A stretch of DNA of 64,000 nt from positions 141,288 to 205,287 of the forward strand of contig JBCBMW010000005.1 of NCBI GenBank assembly GCA_039822105.1, read 5' to 3'. Both the position numbers and the translations under genes were made by a program. Below, in pieces: positions 8,881 to 18,212 of this stretch. Origin of the DNA: Parvularcula sp039822105. GTDB lineage: Bacteria; Pseudomonadota; Alphaproteobacteria; Caulobacterales; Parvularculaceae. The notes under the pieces were generated by a model. The model saw nothing but the letters and a program-made list of their open reading frames with translations. It searched no databases and had not been told where the DNA came from. Position 1 is the stretch's first letter, and each line of letters opens with the position of its first letter.

Positions 8881-11384
8881 TTCAGCCAGCTGAGCTCCAT
8901 GCGAACCGCGGCCCTGTGGGCGCGGGTCTCGACGGGCAAAAAGAACTCAGGGATGAGCGTGAAACGCGAGCGAATATCCTCGACCGCCGCAAACGCTGCC
9001 GACTGCAGCGCCGGCGGATAGCGGTAGCCGTAAGCCATGATGACCAAGCGCCGCGCATACTCGATCTGCAGGTTCTTCCGAAAATCATTCGGTGCACCGA
9101 TAAGGTCGCGGCCGAAGATTGCTTCGTTGAGCTCAAGCAGCATTTCCGTGGGCGAATAATTGTTGCCGTAGAGCTCTGAGTCGATCATCCGCGTGAGCGT
9201 GGCCTCACTCAGCAGATGAGTCAGGGCCGAGCGCTGGGACCCGAGCACAAATGCGTGGACCTTGGGGTCTTCAGAATTCCCAAAAAAGTCAAAGTCGCGG
9301 CGCTGCATCTGGATATGTTGGAGCAGCTCTTCGGGCGCTTCGAACGCGTCCGGCGCGAAGATCGCATCGGCCAGGGCCGCCATCGCCTCACGTTGTTTGG
9401 CGCGCGGCACTGGCGTGTACGGCGCTTTATCCGTTTCCTGACCAGGTTTGATGCGCTCGACGTAAACCCCGCCAATCTGCCGCGCCATCACAAGGCCCAT
9501 GCGGGTCTGCTGCAAAAGCGCGGTGTAGTACCGGTCCCGGAGCGCCTCGTAGCTGTCCTCGCCCTCGTAAGTATCGAGCATCGTGGGGATCACGCTCCGC
9601 ACAAGCTCGACGCGATCAGTCGCATAGGCGACAGGGTCGCTTGACTGATCAAAGACATTCGTCCGCGGATCAACGCCGCTACCCCACCAGGAGACGACAT
9701 CAGCATCGTTGCCGAAGGCGTTCACTGGCTCTGACGATTTGGCGAGGTGCGCCTCGCGCAGGTCTGGATCATCGAGGTCTGGATTGTAGCCAAAATCGAT
9801 GGCCCAGATGTCGTACCCGCCGACCCGGGTGTGATCGAAATCGCCTTGCTCCACGCCAACCGGCGCAAGGTTGGGTGCCAGATAGTCCATGACAGAGGCG
9901 GATGGCGCGCCCTTGGTCACAGCAGGATCATGCACCTCATCTGGTCCGTAGAAGGAGCTTCCCTTCATGTTGTGGCTGAGGCCGAGGGTGTGTCCGACCT
10001 CATGCATCACGAGGCTAACAAGGCTCTGCCGGACGAGCTCTTTCATGTCCGCTTCGTTCGCGCCCGCAGCTTGCAGCACGGCCGTGCTGAACATGAGGCC
10101 TGCATGCTTCTCGTGGCCCGCCATGCAGAGGCGTCCATGGTGCTCATGCCCTTTGCCCTCAAAAGGAAGTGCCGAGCCGTCAAACGTGGTCACCACTCTG
10201 TCATAGGCGAAGAGATAGCTCAGCTCGAGCATGATATCCGCACCCAGAATTTCTCCTGTCCGCGGGTTGGTGAAGCTTGGGCCGTAGCCGCCAAAGGGCG
10301 GGATGGGCGACGACGTCCAACGCAGCACATTGTAGCGTATGTCGCCGGCGTCCCAGTCCGCGTCGTCGGGCTGCACTTTCACTTCGAGCGCGTTGGAAAA
10401 TCCGGCGGCTTCGAATGCTTCGTTCCATGCCAAGACACCGTCGCGAATGGCGTCCCGCAGCTCATGCGGGGTCGTGTTTTCGATCCACCAGGTGATCGGC
10501 TCCACCGGATCACTGACCTCCGCCTCCGGATCTTTTTTCACGAGCCGCCAGCGGTTGACGAGGTCGTTATAGGGCGTGGCCGAGTCGCTGGTGAGGACCG
10601 TCTTGCGATCGACAAAATAGCCGACCCGGTAGTCATCGATCCGCGGGGTGTAACCATCATCAGGCATCGCCAGGAAGGAATGCTGCACAGTGACGGTAAC
10701 GCTACGCTCGTCGGTCACCGCCTCGGACGCGCGATCAAAAGGCAGCGCGTTGTAGAAGACATAGTCGACGACGAAGTCCACATTCTCCGGGTAGTTACGA
10801 ATGTCAACGACTTTGGTGGCGCGCGTGAGATCGCCGAGCTCAAAGCTGAATGGGCCCGGCAGGCCGCGGACCATGGTCAGTGTCTCATCAAGCAAAAGAT
10901 CATCAGCACTCACCAGAAACGTATCACCGGCCTCACCTTCCGTGACCGCAATGATCTCAAGGCTGGTCAGGATGGCGTCGGAGATGTTCGCGTCAGCTGC
11001 CCGCGCGATGGGGTTTTCTTGGTCAAACAGGAACGAGGTGTTGACCTTGGTCACCTCAATCCCGCCGTAATGACGGTTAAAGCGTAGGATGCTCTGGCTG
11101 CCATACTCACCGCGAAAGCCGCCCGCCTCGAGAACACTGTTTTCCACATAGTTGAAGGCGATGAACTCTTCGCCGAGCTGGTCCTCGGCAATCTCAAGGA
11201 AGAGCTGTCCGTTTTCCGGGTTTTTGTAGATGGGAAAGAGACCCTCTTGGGCCTCCATGCCTTCCATGGCCTCTTCCACGCTTGGATAGCTTTCGTCTTC
11301 GTCCTGGGCCGCAGCGCCGCCGAGCATCGGAAGCATCACAGCGACACAAAGGCCGAGAAGGCTAACCAGCCAAGATTTCACCAT
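8877..11384 (-). CDS. Zinc-dependent metalloprotease (DUF5117/DUF4953 type), exported
   Basis: Large secreted metallopeptidase (835 residues). The zinc site HEVGHTLGLSHN is the metzincin-type HExxHxxGxxH motif, in the central-to-C-terminal half, followed by SVMDYLAPN, which supplies the Met-turn. The N-terminal part (about 60-280) corresponds to the DUF5117-like beta region. The signal peptide is MVKSWLVSLLGLCVAVMLPM with cleavage after GGAAA. I placed the start at 11384 because GGGGGAA stands just upstream; an upstream start would add 23 residues and spoil the signal peptide. The substrate is unknown. The 3' end overlaps rsmB by 4 bases. Confidence 0.9.
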   Translation of the reverse strand: MVKSWLVSLLGLCVAVMLPMLGGAAAQDEDESYPSVEEAMEGMEAQEGLFPIYKNPENGQLFLEIAEDQLGEEFIAFNYVENSVLEAGGFRGEYGSQSILRFNRHYGGIEVTKVNTSFLFDQENPIARAADANISDAILTSLEIIAVTEGEAGDTFLVSADDLLLDETLTMVRGLPGPFSFELGDLTRATKVVDIRNYPENVDFVVDYVFYNALPFDRASEAVTDERSVTVTVQHSFLAMPDDGYTPRIDDYRVGYFVDRKTVLTSDSATPYNDLVNRWRLVKKDPEAEVSDPVEPITWWIENTTPHELRDAIRDGVLAWNEAFEAAGFSNALEVKVQPDDADWDAGDIRYNVLRWTSSPIPPFGGYGPSFTNPRTGEILGADIMLELSYLFAYDRVVTTFDGSALPFEGKGHEHHGRLCMAGHEKHAGLMFSTAVLQAAGANEADMKELVRQSLVSLVMHEVGHTLGLSHNMKGSSFYGPDEVHDPAVTKGAPSASVMDYLAPNLAPVGVEQGDFDHTRVGGYDIWAIDFGYNPDLDDPDLREAHLAKSSEPVNAFGNDADVVSWWGSGVDPRTNVFDQSSDPVAYATDRVELVRSVIPTMLDTYEGEDSYEALRDRYYTALLQQTRMGLVMARQIGGVYVERIKPGQETDKAPYTPVPRAKQREAMAALADAIFAPDAFEAPEELLQHIQMQRRDFDFFGNSEDPKVHAFVLGSQRSALTHLLSEATLTRMIDSELYGNNYSPTEMLLELNEAIFGRDLIGAPNDFRKNLQIEYARRLVIMAYGYRYPPALQSAAFAAVEDIRSRFTLIPEFFLPVETRAHRAAVRMELSWLN

Positions 11385-11629
11385 TGGACTTTCCCCCAAA
11401 AGGCAAGCTTGCAACCACACCAGCGAGCGTGCCCCGACATCAAAGGTAAACAAAACCCTAACGCGAAGACGGGGAGGCGCAACAATTTGCTAAGGAAAAG
11501 GCAAGAAGCGCACCACGAGGCTAGAAGCCGGAAAGCGCGCAGCAAGGACCGCCATCAAGGATTGAACCGAGGCGCGAGATCCTTACGTTAGCCGCACATG
11601 CGTGGCCTATGGCCCATGAGGAGATTGGA

Positions 11630-12343
11630 ATGTCTGAGACGGAACGTCTTTATCGCCAGCAGACCGGCGCGGTGGCCTATGACGAGGGCCTGCGCAAGTA
11701 CATGCTTGGCGTCTACAACTACATGGCGCTCGGCATTGCCGGCACGGCGCTGATTGCGTTTTTCTTCCTGACCAACCAGGCCGCACTTCAGTTCGCTCGT
11801 GGCCTCCAGTTTATCCCGTTCATCGCGTTGATCGGTCTGGGCTGGTTTGCACCGAAGCTCATCATGGGCAGAAGCCGGCCTGTCGCGTTTGGCGCCTATG
11901 CTGCTTATGTCGGCCTTTGGGGCATGTTGATTGGCCCTATGGTCGCCGGTTTCGTGGGCGTTGGCCTTGCAGGCATGGTCGCTCAAGCCTTCTTCATCAC
12001 CTCGTCGCTGTTCCTGGCCATGTCGCTTTATGGCTACACGACCAAGAAGGACCTCTCCGGTTGGGGCCGTTTCTTGTTCATGGCGTCGGTTGGACTCTTG
12101 ATCGCGATCGTTGTGAACTTCTTCCTCGGCTCGGAGCTTTTGAGCTTCCTGGTCTCGGGCGCTGTGGTTCTCGTCTTCTCAGCGATCACCGCGTACGAGA
12201 CCCAGATGATCCGGAACCTCTATCAGCAGGGCGCTGGTGAGGCGAACGAGCGGGCGGCCATCTTTGGCGCTTTCGCCCTCTACGGCACGTTCGTGACGCT
12301 CTTCATCCACATCCTGAACCTGCTTTATCTGTCTCGCGAGTAG
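11630..12343 (+). CDS. Bax inhibitor-1/YccA family membrane protein
   Basis: Seven-helix inner-membrane protein of the TMBIM/BI-1 family, related to YccA (FtsH modulator) and to pH-gated calcium leak channels such as BsYetJ. 237 residues with about seven hydrophobic helices, a soluble N-terminus (MSETERLYRQQTGAVAYDEG) and the characteristic late motif around VFSAITAYETQMIRNLY with its acidic residue. The start at 11630 has AGGAG 6-7 bases upstream; the in-frame ATG at 11609 is less likely. An intrinsic terminator follows. Confidence 0.92.
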   Translation: MSETERLYRQQTGAVAYDEGLRKYMLGVYNYMALGIAGTALIAFFFLTNQAALQFARGLQFIPFIALIGLGWFAPKLIMGRSRPVAFGAYAAYVGLWGMLIGPMVAGFVGVGLAGMVAQAFFITSSLFLAMSLYGYTTKKDLSGWGRFLFMASVGLLIAIVVNFFLGSELLSFLVSGAVVLVFSAITAYETQMIRNLYQQGAGEANERAAIFGAFALYGTFVTLFIHILNLLYLSRE

Positions 12344-12370
12344 GCTCGGCGGATAGCCAACAGACCAAAA

Positions 12371-12397
12371 CCCCGGCCCTCGCGCCGGGGTTTTTCT
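12371..12397 (+). terminator. Rho-independent terminator after the BI-1/YccA gene
   Basis: Seven-base stem CCCCGGC (12371-12377) with GCCGGGG (12384-12390), loop of six, followed by TTTTTCTT. The four A before the stem give a weaker U-run on the minus strand, so it may also stop transcripts of the convergent DUF2794 gene. Confidence 0.9.
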
Positions 12398-12732
12398 TAG
12401 GTGACGACCTTGAAGCGCTTGGCGTCGAAGACCTTGAGCACTTGCTCTAGCTCATGCCCCCGCTTGAGGATCTGCCCACCCATGGAGACCACCGCCCAGG
12501 CGCCCTGGCGTTTGGCAAGTTTCGGTTGTTTCTCAATGCGGTAGAGCGGCGCCTCGGCCGCCCGGCGGAACACCGAAAAGACCGCCCGATCAGCGAGGCC
12601 GTCGATAGCGTAGTCTTTCCAATCGCCCTTCGAGACAAAGAAACCGTAGAGCTGCAGCAGGCGATCCAGCTCGCGGCGATCAAAATGGACAGAAGCGCTT
12701 GGCCGGGTTTGGCCCAGGGTCGTCATGCTCAT
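12397..12732 (-). CDS. DUF2794 domain protein
   Basis: About 111 residues, an alphaproteobacteria-restricted family of unknown function. Recognised from VHFDRRELDRLLQLYGFFVS, KDYAIDGLADRAVFSVFRRA and PLYRIEKQPKL. No signal peptide or membrane helix, so cytosolic. Three in-frame starts lie close together (GTG 12741, ATG 12732, ATG 12726); I chose 12732 without a strong ribosome binding site to decide. Confidence 0.8.
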   Translation of the reverse strand: MSMTTLGQTRPSASVHFDRRELDRLLQLYGFFVSKGDWKDYAIDGLADRAVFSVFRRAAEAPLYRIEKQPKLAKRQGAWAVVSMGGQILKRGHELEQVLKVFDAKRFKVVT

Positions 12733-12973
12733 AAAACTCACGCTAATCCAAAACCGTGGCAGAACAAGGGTCGCAGCCGCCGAGGCTTAAGACGCCCCAT
12801 TCGGTCCACAATGATGCCGCAATCCCCTGCGATCCTTTTTCACGGCCAGGCGCAGGATCGATCCTAGCCTTCGGAACATCTCGCCCCCCAGCCCCCCGAG
12901 GGCTTGTCTGCGTCTGGCCACCCCCTCTTGGAGCGATCAGCATCTCAGCCTAGCCTTGCCGCGAGACAGCCCG

Positions 12974-13783
12974 ATGGGACCCCGCAAGACAATGGCCACA
13001 AATGCGGCAATCACCGTTGGCGGTCGCCCCTTCTGCCACCCCGATCGGCCAAAGCCTCGGATTCGGCCCCTGGAGGCCCTGAGGCGCGTGAGGCGACTGA
13101 TCGACGATAAGGAAGACACCGAGCAGGTGTTCCACATCTTGGCAGCTCTCAACGGCGCCGATGACCTCCGCGCGACCAAGGCCATGCTCGACACACCGCA
13201 GGGCATGGCGCTGGCGCAAAGGGGCGAGAGCCTGATCCCATTTTTGGACGACCACGACGCGCTCGAACGGTTCGAAGAGGGCACGTTGGGGCACGCCTAC
13301 CTGACCTTTATGCGCCGCGAGGGGCTAACAGCATCAGGGCTTGAGGCCGAAGAGCTGAAGTACGACGCCAAGTTCTATGACGACGTCATGGGCTGGTACA
13401 ACAATCGCCGCCGGGACCTTCACGATTTGATCCATGTGCTGACGGGTTATAGCCGCGGCGCGTTTGGTGAGGTGTGCAACCTCGCCTTTTCCTACCGCAT
13501 GAACCGCGGCGGCATCGGCGACCTGTTCATCGCATTGGCGGGGGTTGTCGAGCTCAAACGCCACTTCCCGCACGTGCCTTTGGTCCCCGCGTTCCGCGAG
13601 GCGCTGCGAAACGGCCGGGCAGCAGAGCTTCTCTATCTCGCTGATATCGAAGAGCTCTTCGCGCTTCCCCTGGCCGAGGCACAAAGGCGGATGGGCATCC
13701 GCCCCTCTCCGCTTTACCAGGAGGCCCGCCGGGCCATCGAGGCCTCGCCAGCCGCGCAGCAGCCAGCGCTTCAGAACGCGTAA
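12974..13783 (+). CDS. COQ4-like protein (ubiquinone biosynthesis family)
   Basis: COQ4 homologue; in eukaryotes COQ4 organises the coenzyme Q complex and binds a divalent metal through HDxxHxxxG(x)nE. That motif is intact here as HDLIHVLTGYSRGAFGE (about residues 150-166 of this start). The N-terminal half has a helical section (ALRRVRRLIDDKEDTEQVFH). Alternative starts are TTG 12956 and ATG 12992; none has a convincing ribosome binding site. The 200-odd bases upstream show only C-rich sequence with no gene. An ABC1/UbiB-family kinase, a functional partner of COQ4 in eukaryotes, lies 7 kb away. Confidence 0.82.
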   Translation: MGPRKTMATNAAITVGGRPFCHPDRPKPRIRPLEALRRVRRLIDDKEDTEQVFHILAALNGADDLRATKAMLDTPQGMALAQRGESLIPFLDDHDALERFEEGTLGHAYLTFMRREGLTASGLEAEELKYDAKFYDDVMGWYNNRRRDLHDLIHVLTGYSRGAFGEVCNLAFSYRMNRGGIGDLFIALAGVVELKRHFPHVPLVPAFREALRNGRAAELLYLADIEELFALPLAEAQRRMGIRPSPLYQEARRAIEASPAAQQPALQNA

Positions 13784-13874
13784 GGGTTTCTCCCGAGTCG
13801 TGGCGCCGCCGCCAATGTGCTGACATCGCTCGATCAGATTGCCCGCAAGCGGCGAAAGACGAACGGAGCCCGTT

Positions 13875-14096
13875 ATGTCCGGAGAGACGAGCCTCGCCAA
13901 AGATGCCCTCGCGGGCGCGTTGGCCACCGCGCGTTCAGATGCGTCCCAGTCGGAGGACTCGCTGCTGCACGCCCTTCTCGGCGAAGTGCTGACTGAACTC
14001 TCCAAGTCCCGCAGTCGCAAAGATCTTGATAGCTTCATCGGCTATCATCTCGACAATCTGGGTGAGGACGAATGGGTCGTCACCCGCGGCTGCTGA
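13875..14096 (+). CDS. Hypothetical 73-residue protein
   Basis: Small soluble, largely helical protein with a start supported by CGGAG seven bases upstream. It ends in a conserved-looking segment (SFIGYHLDNLGEDEWVVTRGC). The spacing and base composition agree with neighbouring genes, so I think it is real, but I do not recognise the family. No signal peptide or membrane segment. Confidence 0.55.
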   Translation: MSGETSLAKDALAGALATARSDASQSEDSLLHALLGEVLTELSKSRSRKDLDSFIGYHLDNLGEDEWVVTRGC

Positions 14097-14117
14097 GCCC
14101 GGACGTCTCGCACGGTA

Positions 14118-14151
14118 AGGCCCAAGGGTAGCGGCTGGGAGCCGCGGGCCT
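14118..14151 (+). other. Bulged hairpin after the 73-aa gene
   Basis: Outer stem AGGCCC (14118-14123) with GGGCCT (14146-14151), inner stem GCGGCT (14131-14136) with AGCCGC (14140-14145), a seven-base bulge on the 5' side only and a GGG loop. There is no T-run, so it is not a standard intrinsic terminator; it could be a processing or Rho-related element. Confidence 0.35.
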
Positions 14152-14191
14152 AGGGGCTTGCGCGCCCGGTCAAGATCCTTACGAGCGGCCC

Positions 14192-15136
14192 ATGCCATCG
14201 CTCGCAGTTCTTCTTGTTCCGCTTTTTGGATCGATCGCCATCGGCGCGTTCGTCCGCGTCCTCCGCCTCTTTGACGCTGAGGACGCGCGGCGGTTCAGCC
14301 GGTTTGTTTTCTTGGTGGCGATGCCGATCGCCGCGTTTGACTTTGTACGGCGGAGCGATCCGCCCACCGACATTATTCTCGGTCTAGGGGCAGCCTACGG
14401 CATTGCGCTCGCCATCACGGCGGGCGCCGCGTTTGTGGCGAGCCGCAGCCTTCTGGGATTGACCGTGCGAGAGGCGGGCGCTGCTGTTTTCGCCTGCACC
14501 TGCGGCAACGCGATTTTCCTCGGCATACCGATTGCGATCGCTGTGCCGGACTGGACGGCGCCCTTTTTCGTACTGGTCATGCTTGAAGGGACTTTCTGCT
14601 TCGCCATCGGCACAGCACTGATGACTTGGCCCGAGGGTGAAGGCGCGACAGGCCAGCTCGTCGAGAATGTCCTCGCCGCCCTCGGCCGCGCGTTTCGCAA
14701 CCCTATCATCATTGGCACGCTCCTGGGCCTGTTCGCATCGATCGTTGATCTTCCCATGCCAGAGTCTTTCGCGCAGCTTTTTGGCTTTATGGCGCGCGTG
14801 GTGGGGCCCGTGGGCCTCTTCGTTCTGGGCCTCAGCATTGTCGATATCGTTGCCCGGGGTGAGGTCGGCGGCGTCAAAGCACCGTTGATCCTTGTGCCGA
14901 TGAAACTGGTCCTGTTCCCGGTGGCCACGGGCGCCCTCACCTGGGCATTCACAGGCGACCCAGGGGCCACGGGGGCCGCAATCCTGTTCACCGGCTTGCC
15001 GCCGGCCGTCGCCTCCATCGTGCTCTCCAACGTCTATGGCCAGTGGCAGTCAGGCGTCGCTTCGCTTGTCGGCATTGGAACCGTCTTGGGGCTGATCACC
15101 CTTGTGATCTTCCTCGTGGTCGGCATGCCTGCGTGA
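14192..15136 (+). CDS. AEC family transporter
   Basis: Auxin-efflux-carrier-type secondary transporter, about 10 membrane helices in 314 residues, arranged as two five-helix halves around a soluble loop (MTWPEGEGATGQLVEN, about residues 148-163). The family exports or imports small organic acids such as malate or malonate. Typical signs are the glycine/asparagine-rich stretch FACTCGNAIFLGIPIAIAV in the first half and TGLPPAVASIVLSNVYGQ in the second. It lies 65 bases before a 3-hydroxybutyryl-CoA dehydrogenase and may share its transcript, but the substrate cannot be read from the sequence. Confidence 0.85.
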   Translation: MPSLAVLLVPLFGSIAIGAFVRVLRLFDAEDARRFSRFVFLVAMPIAAFDFVRRSDPPTDIILGLGAAYGIALAITAGAAFVASRSLLGLTVREAGAAVFACTCGNAIFLGIPIAIAVPDWTAPFFVLVMLEGTFCFAIGTALMTWPEGEGATGQLVENVLAALGRAFRNPIIIGTLLGLFASIVDLPMPESFAQLFGFMARVVGPVGLFVLGLSIVDIVARGEVGGVKAPLILVPMKLVLFPVATGALTWAFTGDPGATGAAILFTGLPPAVASIVLSNVYGQWQSGVASLVGIGTVLGLITLVIFLVVGMPA

Positions 15137-15201
15137 TGTTGCACCGCGCCGCAGACGGGCGCACAGTCTCGGCCAAGAGAGCACAAGAGGTCGCAAGAAG
15201 C

Positions 15202-16080
15202 ATGGCAGAGATCCAGACAGTGGGCGTGATTGGCGCAGGTCAGATGGGCGGCGGCATCGCCCATGTCTTTGCGCTCGCAGGCTATGATGTGCGCCTCCAC
15301 GACGTGCAAGAAGCGGCCATCACCGCAGCCATCGGCATCATCGACGGCAACATGGGCCGCCAGGTGAACAAGGGCCTGGTGACGGATGAGGCGAAAGGCG
15401 CGGCACTTGGGCGCATCGTTCCGGCGCCCGCGGCAGAAGACCTCGGCACCTGCGATCTCGTCATTGAGGCAGCGACCGAGAATATCGAGCTGAAGAAAAC
15501 GATCTTCCGCAACGTCTGCGAGGTGCTGAAGCCTGACGCCCTGATCGCGACCAACACCTCATCAATCTCGATCACCGCGCTCGCCGCGGTCACCGATCGT
15601 CCGGACCGCTTCATCGGCCTTCACTTCATGAACCCGGTGCCAGTGATGAAGCTCGTCGAAGTCATTCGCGGCATCGCCACCAGCCAGGAGACCTTCGAGA
15701 CCGCGCAAGGCCTGGTCGCGCGCCTCGAAAAGGTGATGGCCGTGTCGGAGGACTTCCCCGGCTTTATCGTCAATCGCATTCTGATGCCGATGATCAACGA
15801 GGCGATCTACACGCTTTACGAAGGGGTCGGCACGGTCGAGGCGATTGATACCGGGATGAAACTTGGCGCCAATCACCCGATGGGTCCTCTTCAGCTTGCG
15901 GACTTTATCGGCCTCGATACCTGTCTCTCGATCATGCAGGTGCTTTACGAAGGATTGTCGGACTCAAAATATCGTCCGTGTCCGCTGCTTGTGAAATATG
16001 TGGAGGCTGGCTGGCTCGGCAAAAAGGCTGGCCGCGGCTTTTATGACTACAAAGGCGATACACCTGTTCCGACTCGCTAA
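15202..16080 (+). CDS. 3-hydroxybutyryl-CoA dehydrogenase
   Basis: NAD(P)-dependent oxidoreductase interconverting acetoacetyl-CoA and 3-hydroxybutyryl-CoA. The dinucleotide fold begins at once (GVIGAGQMGGGIAHVFALAG), and the family signature with the catalytic His is present (FIGLHFMNPVPVMKLVEVI), together with the conserved Glu in IEAATENIELK. 292 residues from ATG 15202; the reading frame runs further upstream but that part overlaps the AEC gene. Single-domain length rules out a fused FadB. It could feed butyrate or PHB metabolism; a PHA-system protein is encoded at 34459-34779, but no PHA synthase is in the window. Confidence 0.93.
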   Translation: MAEIQTVGVIGAGQMGGGIAHVFALAGYDVRLHDVQEAAITAAIGIIDGNMGRQVNKGLVTDEAKGAALGRIVPAPAAEDLGTCDLVIEAATENIELKKTIFRNVCEVLKPDALIATNTSSISITALAAVTDRPDRFIGLHFMNPVPVMKLVEVIRGIATSQETFETAQGLVARLEKVMAVSEDFPGFIVNRILMPMINEAIYTLYEGVGTVEAIDTGMKLGANHPMGPLQLADFIGLDTCLSIMQVLYEGLSDSKYRPCPLLVKYVEAGWLGKKAGRGFYDYKGDTPVPTR

Positions 16081-16159
16081 ACCTTAGTGAGCTCAGACCG
16101 CGACAGGGCGCGCGGCATCGGCTAGACGGCAACCGACGCTGTCCCCGGGAAGACCGCCG

Positions 16160-18160
16160 ATGATCCGCCATCTCTCTATCGCTCTTCTCGCCCTGGCCGT
16201 GGCCAGTTGCGAGACCACCAGCTTACCAACCGCCACCTCCGATGGGCCGCTGTTCCAAGACTATCGCGGCACGCCCGAAGTCGTGCGGGGAGCGGGAAGC
16301 GGCGGAGACCAAGCAGCCGGTACCGTCTTCCTCGATCGCAACCGCAACGGCACGCAAGATCCAGCCGAGCCGGGCATCGCAGACGTCAAAGTCTCCAACG
16401 GGGTCGACGTCGTGCTGACGAGCAGCGACGGCCGCTACGCCTTGCCAAAGCGCGAGGACATGGCGGTCTTTGTGATCCAGCCGTCAGGCTATCAGGTGCC
16501 GCATGACGCGAACTGGGTTCCGCAATTTGCTTACCAGCACAAACCCAATGGTTCGCCCAAAGAGTTTCGCTTTGGCGGCCTGGCACCCACCGGACCGTTG
16601 CCCGCCGCGATCAACTTCCCGCTGATCGCGATCAGCTCGTCCAACGCGTTCAACTGCGCCGTGCTCGGCGATACTCAAGCCTACGCCAACCAAGAGATCG
16701 GCTATTTCCGCGACAGCACAGTGGATGATCTTCTGGACCGAGATGAGCCGGTCGATTGCGCCCTGGCAGTGGGTGACGTGATGGGGGATGACCTCGGCCT
16801 CATCCCGCGCATGGCCGAGGTGATTGGTACGCTGAAAGCTCCCCAGTGGTGGGTCCACGGCAACCATGACTTCGACTTTGACGCCGACTATGATGAAGAC
16901 AGCGCCGACAGCTGGCGCACCCTGTGGGGGCCCAACTATTACGCTTTTGAGATCGGCGATGTCCTCTTTATCGCTCTTGATAACGTCGTTTATCCGTGTA
17001 CCTCTATCGATGCTGAACGCCGGGGACGCGACTTTTGTGTCCTAGAAGACGAGAAACGCTACAACGCGCGGATCACGCCCGAGCAGATGGCGTTTGTTGA
17101 GAACCTGCTCGCCCTGACACCAGTCGATAAGCGCATCGTCTTTGCCCACCACATTCCGTTCGTCAGCTTTGTCGACATGGATGCCGCCGCGCACCAAACC
17201 GACAATGTGAATGAGCTTTACGCGCTGGTGGGGGACCGTCCGGCCCTATCGCTCTCTGGCCATACGCACACGACCGAAAACTTCTCGCCGGGTGACAGCT
17301 ACGCCGGTTGGGCCGAGCAGGTGGATGTCGAGAGCCTCCCCTTCCGCCACATCATCGCGGGCGCAGGTTCGGGCGCGTGGTACAATGGTGATTTCGACGT
17401 GCACGGTGTACCGATGGCTCTTCAGCGATTGGGCGCGCCCAAAGGCTGGCTCGATCTGTCGTTCAACGGCGCGGACTATGTTGAGACCTACTATGGGGCG
17501 AATGTCGGCCGTGAGCGGAGGATGTGGGTCTCGGTGAACACCCCAGCATTCAGAAGCTGGGCCGCCCAGATCATCCGGTGGAAGGACACACCAACGCGTC
17601 AGCGGGACCCGGTGCCGCCGCTTTCCATCAATGACCTTCCTGACGTGAAGATCATCACGCCCACGGATCTTCGCCGCGGCACCTATGTCACGGCCAACAT
17701 CTGGGACGGGACCACCGAGACGACGGCAACGCTTAACATCGCCGGACGAACCATCCCAATGATCCGTACGCAAGAAGCCCGAGGTGAGACAGCCCGGATT
17801 GGCGTGGAATGGGCTGACCCCTTTGCCGCTCAACGCCAGCTTTCCGTCGCGCGCTATGCCTATGAAAGCCGGTCAGGTCAGAGCCGTAACCAGGGGTTTG
17901 AAGCCTTCCGCGGATCAAGCTTCGGGCCTTCAGCGCCGCAGCCGCAAGGCTACATCGCTGACCGGAACCTCCACCTCTGGCGTGCGCAACTGCCTGAGGA
18001 CCTACCGATGGGCGTCCATGCCGCAACGATCACAGCCACGGATCGGCACGGCCGGGTGATGCGGGATGTGGTCATCATCGAGGCCCGCGAAAGCCAGCCG
18101 CCAGCCCGGTTCCGGACCGATGTTTGGGACGTCTATGAAAATGGCGCGCCAGTGAGGTGA
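16160..18160 (+). CDS. Calcineurin-like phosphoesterase lipoprotein
   Basis: 666-residue exported metallophosphoesterase. Lipoprotein signal with lipobox LAVASC (Cys17). A small beta-sandwich of the SdrD/MetallophosN type follows (VFLDRNRNGTQDPAEPGIAD, about 57-110). The metallophosphoesterase core supplies the metal ligands: LGDTQAY, AVGDVMGDD, VHGNHD, FAHHIPF and SGHTHT. The last third is a further beta-rich domain found in this architecture. Acts in the periplasm or on the cell surface on an unknown phosphoester. No operon partner is obvious. Confidence 0.88.
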   Translation: MIRHLSIALLALAVASCETTSLPTATSDGPLFQDYRGTPEVVRGAGSGGDQAAGTVFLDRNRNGTQDPAEPGIADVKVSNGVDVVLTSSDGRYALPKREDMAVFVIQPSGYQVPHDANWVPQFAYQHKPNGSPKEFRFGGLAPTGPLPAAINFPLIAISSSNAFNCAVLGDTQAYANQEIGYFRDSTVDDLLDRDEPVDCALAVGDVMGDDLGLIPRMAEVIGTLKAPQWWVHGNHDFDFDADYDEDSADSWRTLWGPNYYAFEIGDVLFIALDNVVYPCTSIDAERRGRDFCVLEDEKRYNARITPEQMAFVENLLALTPVDKRIVFAHHIPFVSFVDMDAAAHQTDNVNELYALVGDRPALSLSGHTHTTENFSPGDSYAGWAEQVDVESLPFRHIIAGAGSGAWYNGDFDVHGVPMALQRLGAPKGWLDLSFNGADYVETYYGANVGRERRMWVSVNTPAFRSWAAQIIRWKDTPTRQRDPVPPLSINDLPDVKIITPTDLRRGTYVTANIWDGTTETTATLNIAGRTIPMIRTQEARGETARIGVEWADPFAAQRQLSVARYAYESRSGQSRNQGFEAFRGSSFGPSAPQPQGYIADRNLHLWRAQLPEDLPMGVHAATITATDRHGRVMRDVVIIEARESQPPARFRTDVWDVYENGAPVR

Positions 18161-18212
18161 CCTTCGGCGCGCCTTGCGCTATGCAGCACCGGGGTAGGAA
18201 TGGGGTGATCCG

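Noticed and set aside
9747..11087. 446-codon plus-strand frame opposite the metalloprotease
   Set aside because: The minus strand has the zinc motif and signal peptide; the plus frame shows no domain.
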